Source: JBMYYR01 sp965243605 (GTDB lineage: Bacteria > Bacteroidota > Bacteroidia > Flavobacteriales > CAJXXR01). Taken from it: DNA of 64,000 nucleotides. Under the pieces are notes generated by a model that saw only the letters and a list, made by a program, of their open reading frames with translations, was not told the DNA's origin and ran no database searches. Below, in pieces: positions 51,237 to 60,555 of the stretch (positions within the stretch are counted from its first letter, which is position 1; each line of letters opens with the position of its first letter). Location of the stretch: assembly GCA_965243605.1 (NCBI GenBank), contig CBDEVQ010000103.1, positions 27,638 through 91,637 of the forward strand, written 5' to 3'. The position numbers and the translations under genes are program-made.

Positions 51237-51244
51237 TATATTTG
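51237..51244 (+). promoter_or_regulatory. -7 promoter box for tRNA-Ala
   Basis: TATATTTG matches TAnnTTTG and ends only eight bases before the first base of the tRNA, so transcription would begin at or within a base or two of the mature 5' end. Confidence 0.55.
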
Positions 51245-51252
51245 TTCACCTC

Positions 51253-51326
51253 GGGGGATTAGCTCAGCTGGCTAGAGCGCCTGCCTTGCACGCAGGAGGT
51301 CATCGGTTCGACTCCGATATTCTCCA
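51253..51326 (+). tRNA. tRNA-Ala (anticodon UGC)
   Basis: 74-nt cloverleaf: acceptor GGGGGAT/ATTCTCC with two G-U pairs, D-arm with AGCTCAGCTGGCTAGAGC, anticodon stem CCTGC/GCAGG with loop CTTGCAC (anticodon TGC), T-arm ATCGG-TTCGACT-CCGAT, discriminator A. The CCA end is not encoded. This species normally sits in the 16S-23S spacer, which here is empty of tRNA. Confidence 0.95.
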
Positions 51327-51335
51327 CTTCGTATT

Positions 51336-51366
51336 AAGCACTTCAATATTTGAGGTGCTTTTTTTA
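51336..51366 (+). terminator. Terminator after tRNA-Ala
   Basis: AAGCACTTCAA pairs with TTGAGGTGCTT (one G-U) around a three-base loop, followed by seven or more T. Confidence 0.88.
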
Positions 51367-51429
51367 TGTTATAATATGTAAGGTGAATATTATAAAAGAG
51401 TCTAAAGCTTAATAATTAAATAAGGCATT

Positions 51430-52209
51430 ATGAAACCTGTATTACCAATTCTACTTTTAAGTCTTTCTCTGGGTGTAGGCTGTTCATCTCCAGATCGTTC
51501 ATCGCTACCTCAAGAAAGGAATTCCTCTTTATCTATTAACGTTAAAAAATACCCAGAGATATTAGATAAAGTATTTAAAGCTCATGGTGGAATAGAGAAG
51601 TGGAACTCTATGCGGACTTTATCTTATGATATGGTAAAACCTGACTTTAAAGAACATCAAACTATAGATTTGCAATCTAGAAAGGTCAGAATAGAACAAG
51701 ATAAGTTTACGATAGGATTTGATGGTAATGATGTTTGGGTAGCCCAAAAAGATACAAATACGTATACTGGCGATGCTCGATTTTATCACAATTTATATTT
51801 CTATTTTTTCGCGATGCCATTTGTTTTGGGAGATAACGGAATTATATATGATAACTCAGAAGTATTAAAGGTTGATGGAAACACATACCCAGGTGTTAAA
51901 ATTACATATGATGATGGTGTAGGCGATTCTTCTAAAGATAATTACTTTTTATATTATAACCCTAAAACATACCAGGTTGAATGGTTGGGATATACTGTAA
52001 CTTATTTTGATGGTAAATCCAGTCAAGAAATCCATTATTTACACTTTGAAGATTGGAAACGTTCTAACGGACTTTTATTACCAGAAACTTTAACTTGGTA
52101 TAATTTGGATTTAGAGTCTGGTGAAAAAACGAGTAGGGGATCATTGACATTTGATAATGTTTCATTAAGTCAAGAATTAGTTCCAGCACGTTATTTTAAT
52201 AAGAAGTAA
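51430..52209 (+). CDS. Lipoprotein, DUF6503-like
   Basis: 259-residue lipoprotein; signal ends LGVGCSS with the lipidated C18. The mature protein starts with a helix (KYPEILDKVFKAHGGIEKWNSMRTLSYDM) and continues in long beta-strands ending FDNVSLSQELVPARYFNKK, a layout like LolA/LolB and the DUF6503 family of Flavobacteriia. The HGGxxxWxxxRTL motif is characteristic of that group. Function unknown. Promoterless gap to the tRNA; likely its own unit. Confidence 0.72.
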   Translation: MKPVLPILLLSLSLGVGCSSPDRSSLPQERNSSLSINVKKYPEILDKVFKAHGGIEKWNSMRTLSYDMVKPDFKEHQTIDLQSRKVRIEQDKFTIGFDGNDVWVAQKDTNTYTGDARFYHNLYFYFFAMPFVLGDNGIIYDNSEVLKVDGNTYPGVKITYDDGVGDSSKDNYFLYYNPKTYQVEWLGYTVTYFDGKSSQEIHYLHFEDWKRSNGLLLPETLTWYNLDLESGEKTSRGSLTFDNVSLSQELVPARYFNKK

Positions 52210-52274
52210 TAGTACAGACTCTATTTATTTTACTATGATTTAGATTGGAGAATGTTTTTAGTTTAGTGAAACTA

Positions 52275-52333
52275 TATGAGCATAAAAAAGCCTTTAGAGA
52301 ATTTATTACTCTAAAGGCTTTTTTATGCTTATA
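52275..52333. terminator. Bidirectional terminator with 25-bp arms
   Basis: Arms 52275-52299 and 52309-52333 pair over 25 bp with a single G-U and a nine-base loop; AAAAAAGCC/GGCTTTTTT at the middle. Lies between convergent genes. Confidence 0.9.
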
Positions 52334-52347
52334 ATATGGAGTCCGTA

Positions 52348-54090
52348 TTATCTAAAGATATTAACGGTTCCTGTATAAATTTCATGTAAGTCGTTTACTT
52401 TATTATGAAGGTTTAGTTCATAGTAATAAACTCCATCTTTTAGCTCTTCTCCGTTCTTAGCTGTTCTTCCATTCCACCAAGCACCTTCTAAACCATATTT
52501 TCCGTTTGTATAAACTTCAACACCCCATCTGTCATAAACCGTTAGTACAGATTCGTTATAGTACTTAGTACTTAAACGTCGTATACTAAATTCATTATTA
52601 ATTCCGTCGTTGTTAGGAGTAAATACATTAGGAATATCCAATTCACACATAAATACAATATTTACAGTGGCAAATGAATCACAAGTCGTATAAGTAATAT
52701 CTACTTCACCATAAGAATCTGAAGAAACACTTACTGTATGATCATCCAATTCAGTTAATGTAATATTTTCAATTGTTCCAGGCTCAAAGCTCCAAGTCCC
52801 AATATTATCATCTACATAAATTACTTCGACTAAAGCTTCGGTTGCACACTCAACATAAGTAGGTGCATTAATAGTAGGAGGAGTTTGAACAAAAGTTACA
52901 TCAAAAGTATCTGTTCCACCACATCCTGTATAATAGAATGTATAATCTCCGTATTCCGCAACGGTAGCTTCTGTAGTTAAACTTTGAAAATCAACAAATG
53001 TTACGATATTATCTCCCTCAACACTCCAGCTACCTTCGTGTCCAAGAACAGTAGCAACTAGATCAATTGATTTTGCACAAACAAAATAATCTTGTGTATT
53101 TGTAATAATAGGTGCAACAGATTGAATATCTATTGTACTCGAGAAACTGGCATTACAAAAATCGTAAGTATATGTAAATGTGTATAATCCATAATTAGAA
53201 ACAACAGCATTTGTATTAGCAGAGTTTGCATCGTCAATATTAATGGTCTCACCTTCAGGTCCAGTAGCAGTCCAATGTCCATCTTGATTTGTTGAAGCTT
53301 CTAAGTCAATGTCAAAATTACATTGTTGAGTAAGTGCAATGTCTAATTCTGGAGCTAAGAATTGGAAGTCTACAAAATGCGTATCTACATTTCCACATAA
53401 AGACGTATAAAGAAAAATATACTCACCAAGTTCAGGCACGGTAATAAAAGGTTTAATTACATTTTTGCTTGGTACAAATGTAACATTCCCAACAGCACCA
53501 GGAGGAGCTAAGTATTCCCATGCTCCAACATCAATGTTTGAATCGTTTACGTTTAGGGTGATTGTATCTTGACATAAACGATTCGAATCACCTCTGATTT
53601 CAATATCTTCAAATTGTAAAATGACTGTATCTCTAGCAACACATGCAGCATTACTAACTTGTACCCAATAAATACCAGAATTTGACGCTGTTAAAGTAGA
53701 ACCATTACTTCCATCTGACCAAAGGTAATTTACATTTGGTTGAGTGGCCGTTAAGGTGAAGTTGTTTTGGTCAGCAAGATCACACATGTCAGGTCCTAAA
53801 TTAACCGATAATGGAGGGCTAATAATGACGTTAAACAGTGATGTATCCGTATTATCGAATAAGATATACGATGTGGTATTAAGCGGTGTAACCGTTAATG
53901 TTGGATTTGTTGAAATAACATTATTCGGATCGCCAGATAAGGCCCAATTATGAATTACAAAATCAGGATCAGTTAAAGTAATAGCATCACCTTGACAAAT
54001 ATTGTATGTCGTTGTATCTTGAGCAAATGTTAAAAATGAGCAAAGTAGAGAAAAGGTGAAAAATAAAGACTTAAATAAAAATGAATTCAT
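52348..54090 (-). CDS. T9SS type B-sorted secreted protein with repeated Ig-like domains
   Basis: 580 residues. Signal peptide about 1-24, then a series of beta-rich repeats of roughly 75-80 residues, each with a Cys pair and a GxW motif (DGHWTATGP, EGSWSVEG, IGTWSFEPG) and an ending like YGxYTFTYT. The last 90 residues are the gliding-motility-associated C-terminal domain (CHU_C): IPNVFTPNNDGINNEF, YDRWGVEVY, DGVYYYEL, ending VNIFR. This directs export by the type IX system and anchoring or release at the cell surface. Probably an adhesin-like surface protein. Confidence 0.87.
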   Translation of the reverse strand: MNSFLFKSLFFTFSLLCSFLTFAQDTTTYNICQGDAITLTDPDFVIHNWALSGDPNNVISTNPTLTVTPLNTTSYILFDNTDTSLFNVIISPPLSVNLGPDMCDLADQNNFTLTATQPNVNYLWSDGSNGSTLTASNSGIYWVQVSNAACVARDTVILQFEDIEIRGDSNRLCQDTITLNVNDSNIDVGAWEYLAPPGAVGNVTFVPSKNVIKPFITVPELGEYIFLYTSLCGNVDTHFVDFQFLAPELDIALTQQCNFDIDLEASTNQDGHWTATGPEGETINIDDANSANTNAVVSNYGLYTFTYTYDFCNASFSSTIDIQSVAPIITNTQDYFVCAKSIDLVATVLGHEGSWSVEGDNIVTFVDFQSLTTEATVAEYGDYTFYYTGCGGTDTFDVTFVQTPPTINAPTYVECATEALVEVIYVDDNIGTWSFEPGTIENITLTELDDHTVSVSSDSYGEVDITYTTCDSFATVNIVFMCELDIPNVFTPNNDGINNEFSIRRLSTKYYNESVLTVYDRWGVEVYTNGKYGLEGAWWNGRTAKNGEELKDGVYYYELNLHNKVNDLHEIYTGTVNIFR

Positions 54091-54265
54091 CTATATAAAT
54101 GCTTAGGTTTAATTTATACACAAACAGATTTCCACTACAAAATTGGTGAAAATCGCTCTAAATATACAACTTATTCTTGGGTTTCATTATCATCAATCTA
54201 TGATTTAACAATACGAGTGAATAATATGCCCTCTTTTGGGATAAATAAAGCTATGTATTTATAGG

Positions 54266-54324
54266 TTTTCTATTAAACACAAAATGCATATCAACTTGAT
54301 ATGCATTTTGTGTTTAATAGAAAA
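54266..54324. terminator. 59-bp perfect palindrome downstream of the E1 gene
   Basis: Two 29-base arms (54266-54294 and 54296-54324) flank a single C. It begins 8 bp after the stop of the fused E1 gene on the minus strand and is the only terminator-like element there. On the minus strand the hairpin is not followed by a strong U run (AAAACCTATA), though the arm itself starts and ends with T4/A4. Function as terminator or RNA-stabilising hairpin is inferred. Confidence 0.7.
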
Positions 54325-54331
54325 TAGTATT

Positions 54332-56398
54332 TTAATAAGCCATGATTTCTTTTAATAAAGCTTCAACTTTATTTGCATTAGGAATCATTGCAGCTTCTAA
54401 TGTAGAGTTTAATGGTATTGCTGGAACATCTTCGGCCCCAATTACTCGAATTGGTGCATCTAAATATTCAAAAGTAACTTCTTGAATTCTTCCAGCTAAA
54501 CTTTGAGCGAAAGAATTTCCTTTAGAATCTTCGGTTACAATAACAACCTTAGAGTGTTTTTTAACACGTTCTATAATTAGTTCTTCATCTAATGGTAGTA
54601 ATGTACGTAAGTCTAAAATTTCCACTTGATTATCAAACGCTTTAGAAGCGGTTTTAGCCCAATACACACCCATACCGTATGTAACAACTAAAACAGAATC
54701 TCCTGAGTTTATTTTATCGGTATTTGCTTCTTGAGCTATTCTACCTTTACCTAAAGGAATAATATAGTCTTCACTAGGTTCTATGGATAATGCATCACCT
54801 GTACCTTCCATTCCTGCCCAGTACAATCCTTTATGCTCTAGCATAACAACAGGATTTGGATCATAAAAAGAAGCTTTCATTAATCCTTTCATATCTGCAG
54901 CATTCGAAGGGTAAACCACTTTAATTCCTTTTATAGATGTAAGGATAGATTCTACTGAAGAAGAATGATATGGACCTCCACTTCCGTAGGCTCCAATAGG
55001 TACACGAATCACAGTTTGTGCAGACCATTTACCATTAGATAAATAATATGAACGACTTAATTCACTAAATAACTGATTTAATCCTGGCCAGATATAATCG
55101 GCAAATTGTACTTCTACAATAGGTTTACATCCTGCAACAGACATTCCTAAGGTAGACCCAATAATAAAGGCTTCTTGAATTGGTGTATTAAAAACACGAT
55201 CATCACCAAATTTTTGGGCTAATTCAAAAGCCTCTCTAAATACTCCACCTAAACGTCCTCCAACATCTTGTCCGTAAAGTAGAGCTTCTGGATGCTTAGC
55301 AAGTATTTCCTTTACTCCAAATAAGGCTGCATCAACCATTCGGATTTTCTCCTTTCCGCTTCCCTCTCTTGATCCTTTTTCTTTGGTTATCGGTGTTGGA
55401 GCGTAAGCGTGTTTAAATAAATCTTCAGGAGATGGATCTTCAGCGTGTTGAGCAGAATTTAAGTCAGATTCAACAGTAGTTCGACTTTCTTTCTGAATAT
55501 CTGAAAGTTTTTCTTCAGAAACCCCGTTTTCTAATAAGAATGCCTTTAATTTAGGTAACGGATCACGTAAAGCATGCTCATCTAAATCATCTCTATATTT
55601 TTCTTTTCGTACACCTGAAGTATGGTGACCTAATAAAGGAACCTTAGCATGAATTAAAAATGGTCTTCGTTCTGTTCTAATTATGTTTAAGACTTCTTCA
55701 ACTGTTTTATACGACTCTTCAAAATTTGACCCGTCAATCGTTCTTACCTCAATGTTTTTAAACCCTTGAGCATAAAAAGTTACATCATTAGAACGTATTT
55801 CGCTCGCATGAGCAGAAATGTCCCATTCGTTATCTTGTACTAAGAATAATAAAGGGAACTCCTTTAATGAAGCCATATGAAGGGCTTCAGAAATTTCACC
55901 TTCAGTCATGGCTGCATCTCCAATAGAACACACAGCAATTGGCTTATCGTCCTCAGAGTCTGTTACTAATAAACCTTGTTTTTCTAAATACTGAATACCC
56001 ATTGCAATACCAGCAGCTGGAATAGCTTGCATACCTGTTGCTGAAGATTGATGTGGGATTTTAGGCTTATCGTCTCTATTTAAACTTGGGTGGCTATAAT
56101 ATGTACGTCCACCAGAAAATGGATCATCCTTTTTCGCAAAAACTTGTAACATCAGTTCGTATGGAGTCATTCCTATCCCCAAAAGCATAGAATCATCTCT
56201 GTAATAAGGAGAAACATAATCTTGGGTGTTTAATTGCATCCCAAGTGCCAATTGAATCGCTTCATGTCCACGAGAAGTTGCATGAACATATTTACTTGTT
56301 ACTTTCGCATTCTCTTCATAAATATCAGACATAGAGCGCGCTGTAGTCATCAATTTATAGGCTTCTATAGCCTTATTTAAAAAATTTGAATCCGACAT
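54332..56398 (-). CDS. 2-oxoacid dehydrogenase E1, alpha and beta subunits fused
   Basis: 688-residue thiamine-diphosphate enzyme that decarboxylates a 2-oxoacid and passes the acyl group to E2-bound lipoate. The alpha part (about 1-330) has the TPP motif GDAAMTEGEISEALHMAS...DN. A linker rich in charged residues (about 320-350) joins the beta part (about 350-688) with VGGRLGGVFREAFELAQKFG, PIQEAFIIGSTLGMSVAGCKPIVEVQFADYIWPG and EDVPAIP. Similarity is strongest to branched-chain and the fused Bacteroidota E1. Neither E2 nor E3 is adjacent. Last gene of the yaaA-cvfB-hydratase-E1 operon. Confidence 0.9.
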   Translation of the reverse strand: MSDSNFLNKAIEAYKLMTTARSMSDIYEENAKVTSKYVHATSRGHEAIQLALGMQLNTQDYVSPYYRDDSMLLGIGMTPYELMLQVFAKKDDPFSGGRTYYSHPSLNRDDKPKIPHQSSATGMQAIPAAGIAMGIQYLEKQGLLVTDSEDDKPIAVCSIGDAAMTEGEISEALHMASLKEFPLLFLVQDNEWDISAHASEIRSNDVTFYAQGFKNIEVRTIDGSNFEESYKTVEEVLNIIRTERRPFLIHAKVPLLGHHTSGVRKEKYRDDLDEHALRDPLPKLKAFLLENGVSEEKLSDIQKESRTTVESDLNSAQHAEDPSPEDLFKHAYAPTPITKEKGSREGSGKEKIRMVDAALFGVKEILAKHPEALLYGQDVGGRLGGVFREAFELAQKFGDDRVFNTPIQEAFIIGSTLGMSVAGCKPIVEVQFADYIWPGLNQLFSELSRSYYLSNGKWSAQTVIRVPIGAYGSGGPYHSSSVESILTSIKGIKVVYPSNAADMKGLMKASFYDPNPVVMLEHKGLYWAGMEGTGDALSIEPSEDYIIPLGKGRIAQEANTDKINSGDSVLVVTYGMGVYWAKTASKAFDNQVEILDLRTLLPLDEELIIERVKKHSKVVIVTEDSKGNSFAQSLAGRIQEVTFEYLDAPIRVIGAEDVPAIPLNSTLEAAMIPNANKVEALLKEIMAY

Positions 56399-56442
56399 AG
56401 GTGTCTTTTAAATTTTATACAAACCTGTTAGGGTTAACAGTC

Positions 56443-57213
56443 TTATTTCTTTTTAAACTTATTAATAGCGTTACGAGTAAAATCAGATAATACTAATTTT
56501 CCACTCATTGCTGCTCTTTCAGAAAGTAAAGTGTCCCAATGTTCACACCCTTCCCAAAAAATAGACTTTAACATTTGCATGGCTTCAGGATTAGAAGAAG
56601 CAAGTTTATTGGCTAAAGCTTCAATAGCAGCATCCATTTCTTCTGCTGTATCAAAAATTTCGGCATATAGCCCTTTATTTTTTGCCCATTGTGCAGTTTG
56701 CCATTCAGTAGCATCAATTGCTAATTGGCTCATTGCCGATGTTCCAATTTTACGCTCTACAGCTGGTCCAACAACAAATGGTCCTATACCAACGGCTAGT
56801 TCTGATAATTTTACAGAAGCAAATTTTGTTGCAAAACAATAATCAACAGCAGATGCCATACCAACTCCACCACCAACAGCTTTACCTTGTACACGTCCGA
56901 TAATTAACTTAGGACATTTACGAGCAGCATTAATAACGTTAGCAAACCCAGAGAAAAATACTTTACCTTGATCTAAATTATCAATAGAGATTAATTCATC
57001 AAATGAAGCACCTGCACAAAATGCACGTTCTCCAGCACTTTTTAAGATAATAACCAATACATCATCATTATTACCTAAATCTGTAATTGTATTCGCTAAT
57101 TTATTTAATACACGCCCAGGTAAAGAATTACTTAAAGGGTGGTTAAACTCAATTGTTGCAATATTATTATTGATGTTAAAAATAACATCACCTTGGTTAA
57201 TAGCTTCGTTCAT
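56443..57213 (-). CDS. Enoyl-CoA hydratase/isomerase family protein
   Basis: 256-residue crotonase-fold enzyme. Oxyanion-hole segments are ERAFCAGASFDEL (about 63-75) and VQGKAVGGGVGMASAVDYCFA; LSELAVGIGPFVVGPAVERKIG follows where catalytic glutamates usually lie. Substrate unknown. Its neighbour upstream of a branched-chain-like E1 hints at branched-chain amino acid or fatty acid breakdown, for instance a methylglutaconyl-CoA hydratase role, but this is inference. Confidence 0.85.
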   Translation of the reverse strand: MNEAINQGDVIFNINNNIATIEFNHPLSNSLPGRVLNKLANTITDLGNNDDVLVIILKSAGERAFCAGASFDELISIDNLDQGKVFFSGFANVINAARKCPKLIIGRVQGKAVGGGVGMASAVDYCFATKFASVKLSELAVGIGPFVVGPAVERKIGTSAMSQLAIDATEWQTAQWAKNKGLYAEIFDTAEEMDAAIEALANKLASSNPEAMQMLKSIFWEGCEHWDTLLSERAAMSGKLVLSDFTRNAINKFKKK

Positions 57214-57217
57214 GGTT

Positions 57218-58036
57218 TTATTTTAATATCGTTTTATCTTTATGTAAGATAACATGTTGGTCTTTAAATAGGTTTCCTAATGCTCTTTTAAAGGCTTTTT
57301 TACTCATTTCAAATGTTTCGTAAATGTCATCAGGACTAGATTTGTCTGTGAATTCCATTTCTCCACCATTGTCTTGTAAATATTCAAGTACAACTTGCAT
57401 GTTTTCATCTCTTACCTTTAACTTGTTAAGTTGTAGGATAATATCAAGACGTCCATCTTCACGTACCTGCTTTACATAGGCCTTTCTCTTTTGCCCACGG
57501 TAAAGTTCTCCAAAAATCTGATCGTGGTATAATAACCCTTCATAGATATCATTTACAATAACTTTAAGTCCAAGTTCAGTTTCAGCTAATACCGTAATAT
57601 CAACTTCTTCATTCATTTCTAATTGGTCTTTATGTTCGGTGAAATGTTTATGATAATCTACATGAGGAATAATTTGTCCCGTTTCATCTTCTTCAAGATA
57701 AAATACATAATCCTTATCAACATGTAAACTCATGTCGTCTTCCTTAGACTGATATAATAGAAAAGGTTTTCTACCCCAATCTAATAAAAGTCCTTTAGGA
57801 TGTAAACCTACAACTTCAAGCACTTGAAATGAAGGAATGTTAAAGTCAGGAATTCGGCGACTTGCATAAGAAGATCCTTTATAGGATGTCCAAATGAAAA
57901 AATCATATGATTGATCGACTTCAACGTCAGATTCTCCTTCGGCAAGAAGGCAGTTGATAATGTCGTGATTTTCGGTTTTAAGCTGTAAGACTTTATCGTC
58001 TATACTTAATACTTTTGCTTTTTGAGATAATTTCAT
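57218..58036 (-). CDS. cvfB: CvfB-like S1 RNA-binding protein
   Basis: 272-residue protein with several S1-type OB folds (about 60-125 and 140-215, e.g. VVGLHPKGLLLDWGRKPFLLY and ELGLKVIVNDIYEGLLYHDQIFGELYRGQKRKAYVKQVREDGRLDI) and a C-terminal winged helix (LQDNGGEMEFTDKSSPDDIYETFEMSKKAFKRALGNLFKDQHV). This order matches CvfB/YitL, an RNA-binding regulator of virulence genes in staphylococci. One base separates it from yaaA. Confidence 0.88.
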   Translation of the reverse strand: MKLSQKAKVLSIDDKVLQLKTENHDIINCLLAEGESDVEVDQSYDFFIWTSYKGSSYASRRIPDFNIPSFQVLEVVGLHPKGLLLDWGRKPFLLYQSKEDDMSLHVDKDYVFYLEEDETGQIIPHVDYHKHFTEHKDQLEMNEEVDITVLAETELGLKVIVNDIYEGLLYHDQIFGELYRGQKRKAYVKQVREDGRLDIILQLNKLKVRDENMQVVLEYLQDNGGEMEFTDKSSPDDIYETFEMSKKAFKRALGNLFKDQHVILHKDKTILK

Positions 58037-58037
58037 G

Positions 58038-58805
58038 CTAGTCGCGATAAAATATAATTTGTTTTTTAGCTTCGTCTACTTCTTTAAAATAGTACCCTTC
58101 AGAATTAAAACTATACAAGTCTTCTATGGTTTTACATTGGTTTTGAATAACAAACCTAGCCATCATTCCTCTTGCTTTTTTTGCAAAGAAACTAATAATT
58201 TTATATTTGTCGGTCTTAAAGTCTTTAAAAACGGGTGTCCAAATTTCTTGTTTAATAGCCGCAGTATCTACAGCTTTAAAATATTCATTTGAAGCACAAT
58301 TTAATAAATACGTAGATTTAGAAGATTGTAAATCCTTTTGAAGTTGTTTTCCAATTGAATTTTTCCAAAAATGATATAAGTTGCTGCCTTCTGAATTTGT
58401 TAGTTTTGTACCCATTTCTAAACGGTATGGTCTAATAACATCTAAAGGTTTTAGTAAACCATATAATCCAGATAATATTTTAAAATGAACTTGGGCATAT
58501 TCTAATTCAGGTTCAGAGAAACTTACAGCATCTAATCCTTGATATACATCTCCATTAAAAATAAACATGGCCGGTTTCGCATTGTTAATGGTATGCGATT
58601 TTTTCCACTTTTGATTACGTTCGTAATTCAGATTGGATAAGTTTTCACTTAAATGCATTAGAGAACCAATTTCTGCTGGGCTTTTTTCTTTTAAAATTCC
58701 AGACAGGATCTCAGCTTGCTTTATAAACTTTGGTTTAGACCACTTTACCTCAAGGGATAGAGTGTCCTCATTCAAATTTTTAGCAGGTGATACTATGCAA
58801 ATCAT
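58038..58805 (-). CDS. yaaA: Peroxide stress protein YaaA (DUF328)
   Basis: 255-residue cytoplasmic protein of the YaaA family, which lowers free iron and protects DNA under peroxide stress. Family motifs: MICIVSPAKNLN at the start, FNGDVYQGLDA, LSGLYGLLKPLD, YRLEMGTKL, LLNCASNEYFKAV and the basic FFAKKARGMMARFVI segment. First gene of a four-gene operon on the minus strand, divergent from the Kelch gene. Confidence 0.94.
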   Translation of the reverse strand: MICIVSPAKNLNEDTLSLEVKWSKPKFIKQAEILSGILKEKSPAEIGSLMHLSENLSNLNYERNQKWKKSHTINNAKPAMFIFNGDVYQGLDAVSFSEPELEYAQVHFKILSGLYGLLKPLDVIRPYRLEMGTKLTNSEGSNLYHFWKNSIGKQLQKDLQSSKSTYLLNCASNEYFKAVDTAAIKQEIWTPVFKDFKTDKYKIISFFAKKARGMMARFVIQNQCKTIEDLYSFNSEGYYFKEVDEAKKQIIFYRD

Positions 58806-58940
58806 ATCTTTATTTTTAGAACGTGCAAAGTACGATTTTTAGTTGTATTTTATGACATTAATCTAGTGTTTAAATCGACACTTAGAATAGGGTTCATATA
58901 GATTTCTCTATTTTGGGACATAATGGGTCAGCGAAAATAC

Positions 58941-58948
58941 TATATTTG
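58941..58948 (+). promoter_or_regulatory. -7 promoter box for the Kelch gene
   Basis: TATATTTG matches TAnnTTTG, 40 bases before the ATG. Confidence 0.5.
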
Positions 58949-58987
58949 TAAATAATATAATTTTAACCCTTTGAATATAAAGTAATT

Positions 58988-60532
58988 ATGAAATTTATTT
59001 ATCATGTTTTTTGTCTTTTTTTAATTAGTCAAATATCTTATTCTCAGAACGTCTGGTTAGAAAAGGAGTCTCTCCCATCTTTAGGAAGAAATGCTTCTGT
59101 TGGATTTTCATTGGATACCTTAGGGTTTTTAGTTGGAGGTAGTACGATAGGATCTGTTTATTCCAATGAAGTATGGGCTTATAATCAAAATACGGATACA
59201 TGGATACAAAAAAATGATTTCCCAATTTCTGTATATTCACCTTCAGCATTTGTCATTAATGGAGTTGCTTATGTAGGTAATGGCGCTTTACAATCAGGTA
59301 CTATTTCTAATGATTTTTACAAGTATGATCAAGTTTTAGATTCTTGGAGTTTAATAGCTCCATTTCCTGGGATAGCAAGATATGGAGCTGCATTTTTTGT
59401 AATTAACAATATAGGTTATGTTTGTGGTGGAGGATATTTAGATGATTTATGGGCATATGATCCTGTTTTAAATACTTGGACCCAAAAGGCTTCTTTACCC
59501 GGTCCTGGACGAAAACATGCTGTTGGTTTTTCAGTTTCTAATATAGGTTATGTAACTAATGGTAAAAGTGGGACGGGAGTTTTTTTAAATGATACTTGGG
59601 CTTATGATCCTATATTTAATGTGTGGAGTGCTAAAAGTAATTTGTCAACAATAGGACGTACTGCTGCAGTTTCATTTGTGATTAATAATAAAGGATATTG
59701 TATTACTGGGATAACAGCTAATGGTACTAATTTGGATGAATTATGGACTTATGACGAAGTTACAGACATCTGGAGTCAATTAAATTCGATTTCTTCAGTA
59801 TCAGATGAAAAGAGAAGAGGTGCAGCTTCGTTCTCTATAGGTAATAAAGGATATGTAACAGTAGGATATGGTATTGGTTTGCACATTAATGATTTATGGG
59901 AGTATACTCCAGTAGAGTATATTTCTTCTAGTGAAGAAATATCAGTTGTTGCTTGTGACTCATTGATTTCTCCTGATGGTGAGGATATTTGGTATTCATC
60001 AGGAATTTATACGGATACTATAATAGGAGGGAATTTTAATGGAGGCGATTCTATATTGATAATTGATTTAACTGTTGATACTCTAAATATTTCAATTTCT
60101 GTTTTAAGTAATACTCAATTGTCTGCAAATCAAAGTGGACTAAATTATCAATGGATAGATTGTCATACGATGTTACCAATTATAAATCAAAATAATCAAA
60201 TTTTTACAGTCAATTATGATGGCGAATTTGCAGTAATTATTGACAACGGAATTTGTATAGATACTTCAAATTGTGTATTGGTGAAAGGAATTGGAATTGA
60301 TGATTATTTTAAGGGGAATATTATTTGTTACCCTAATCCAACGACTAATAAATTTAGAATTCAATCGGAAGAATCTATTCTCAGTGTGAAAGTTGTGAAT
60401 AGTATAGGGCAAGATATTTCCATAATATATGATGGAGATGGTTATATTTTAGATGTAGAAAATGGGATATATTATGTTCAAATATATTCAGGAGATGGTA
60501 CGTTTCATCATATAAAATTAGTGAAACACTAG
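58988..60532 (+). CDS. Kelch-repeat secreted protein with T9SS type A sorting domain
   Basis: 514 residues. Signal peptide about 1-19 (ISYSQ). Five to six Kelch blades occupy about 25-305, each with the pattern GYVxxG...DLWxYDPxxxTW (for example IGYVCGGGYLDDLWAYDPVLNTWTQKASLPG). After a spacer with SPDGEDIWYSSGIYTDTI, a DUF-like T9SS substrate region, the last 75 residues are the type A Por secretion domain (YPNPTTNKFRIQ, VNSIGQDI, NGIYYVQIYSGDG, KLVKH). It should be exported through the type IX pore and processed at the C-terminus. Confidence 0.9.
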   Translation: MKFIYHVFCLFLISQISYSQNVWLEKESLPSLGRNASVGFSLDTLGFLVGGSTIGSVYSNEVWAYNQNTDTWIQKNDFPISVYSPSAFVINGVAYVGNGALQSGTISNDFYKYDQVLDSWSLIAPFPGIARYGAAFFVINNIGYVCGGGYLDDLWAYDPVLNTWTQKASLPGPGRKHAVGFSVSNIGYVTNGKSGTGVFLNDTWAYDPIFNVWSAKSNLSTIGRTAAVSFVINNKGYCITGITANGTNLDELWTYDEVTDIWSQLNSISSVSDEKRRGAASFSIGNKGYVTVGYGIGLHINDLWEYTPVEYISSSEEISVVACDSLISPDGEDIWYSSGIYTDTIIGGNFNGGDSILIIDLTVDTLNISISVLSNTQLSANQSGLNYQWIDCHTMLPIINQNNQIFTVNYDGEFAVIIDNGICIDTSNCVLVKGIGIDDYFKGNIICYPNPTTNKFRIQSEESILSVKVVNSIGQDISIIYDGDGYILDVENGIYYVQIYSGDGTFHHIKLVKH

Positions 60533-60543
60533 TAGATCTTTTA

Positions 60544-60551
60544 TACTTTTG
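60544..60551 (+). promoter_or_regulatory. -7 promoter box directly before the 60556 gene
   Basis: TACTTTTG matches TAnnTTTG and ends only four bases before the ATG. If used, the start site would fall on or next to the start codon, giving a leaderless mRNA; no TTG -33 is seen. Confidence 0.35.
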
Positions 60552-60555
60552 TAAA

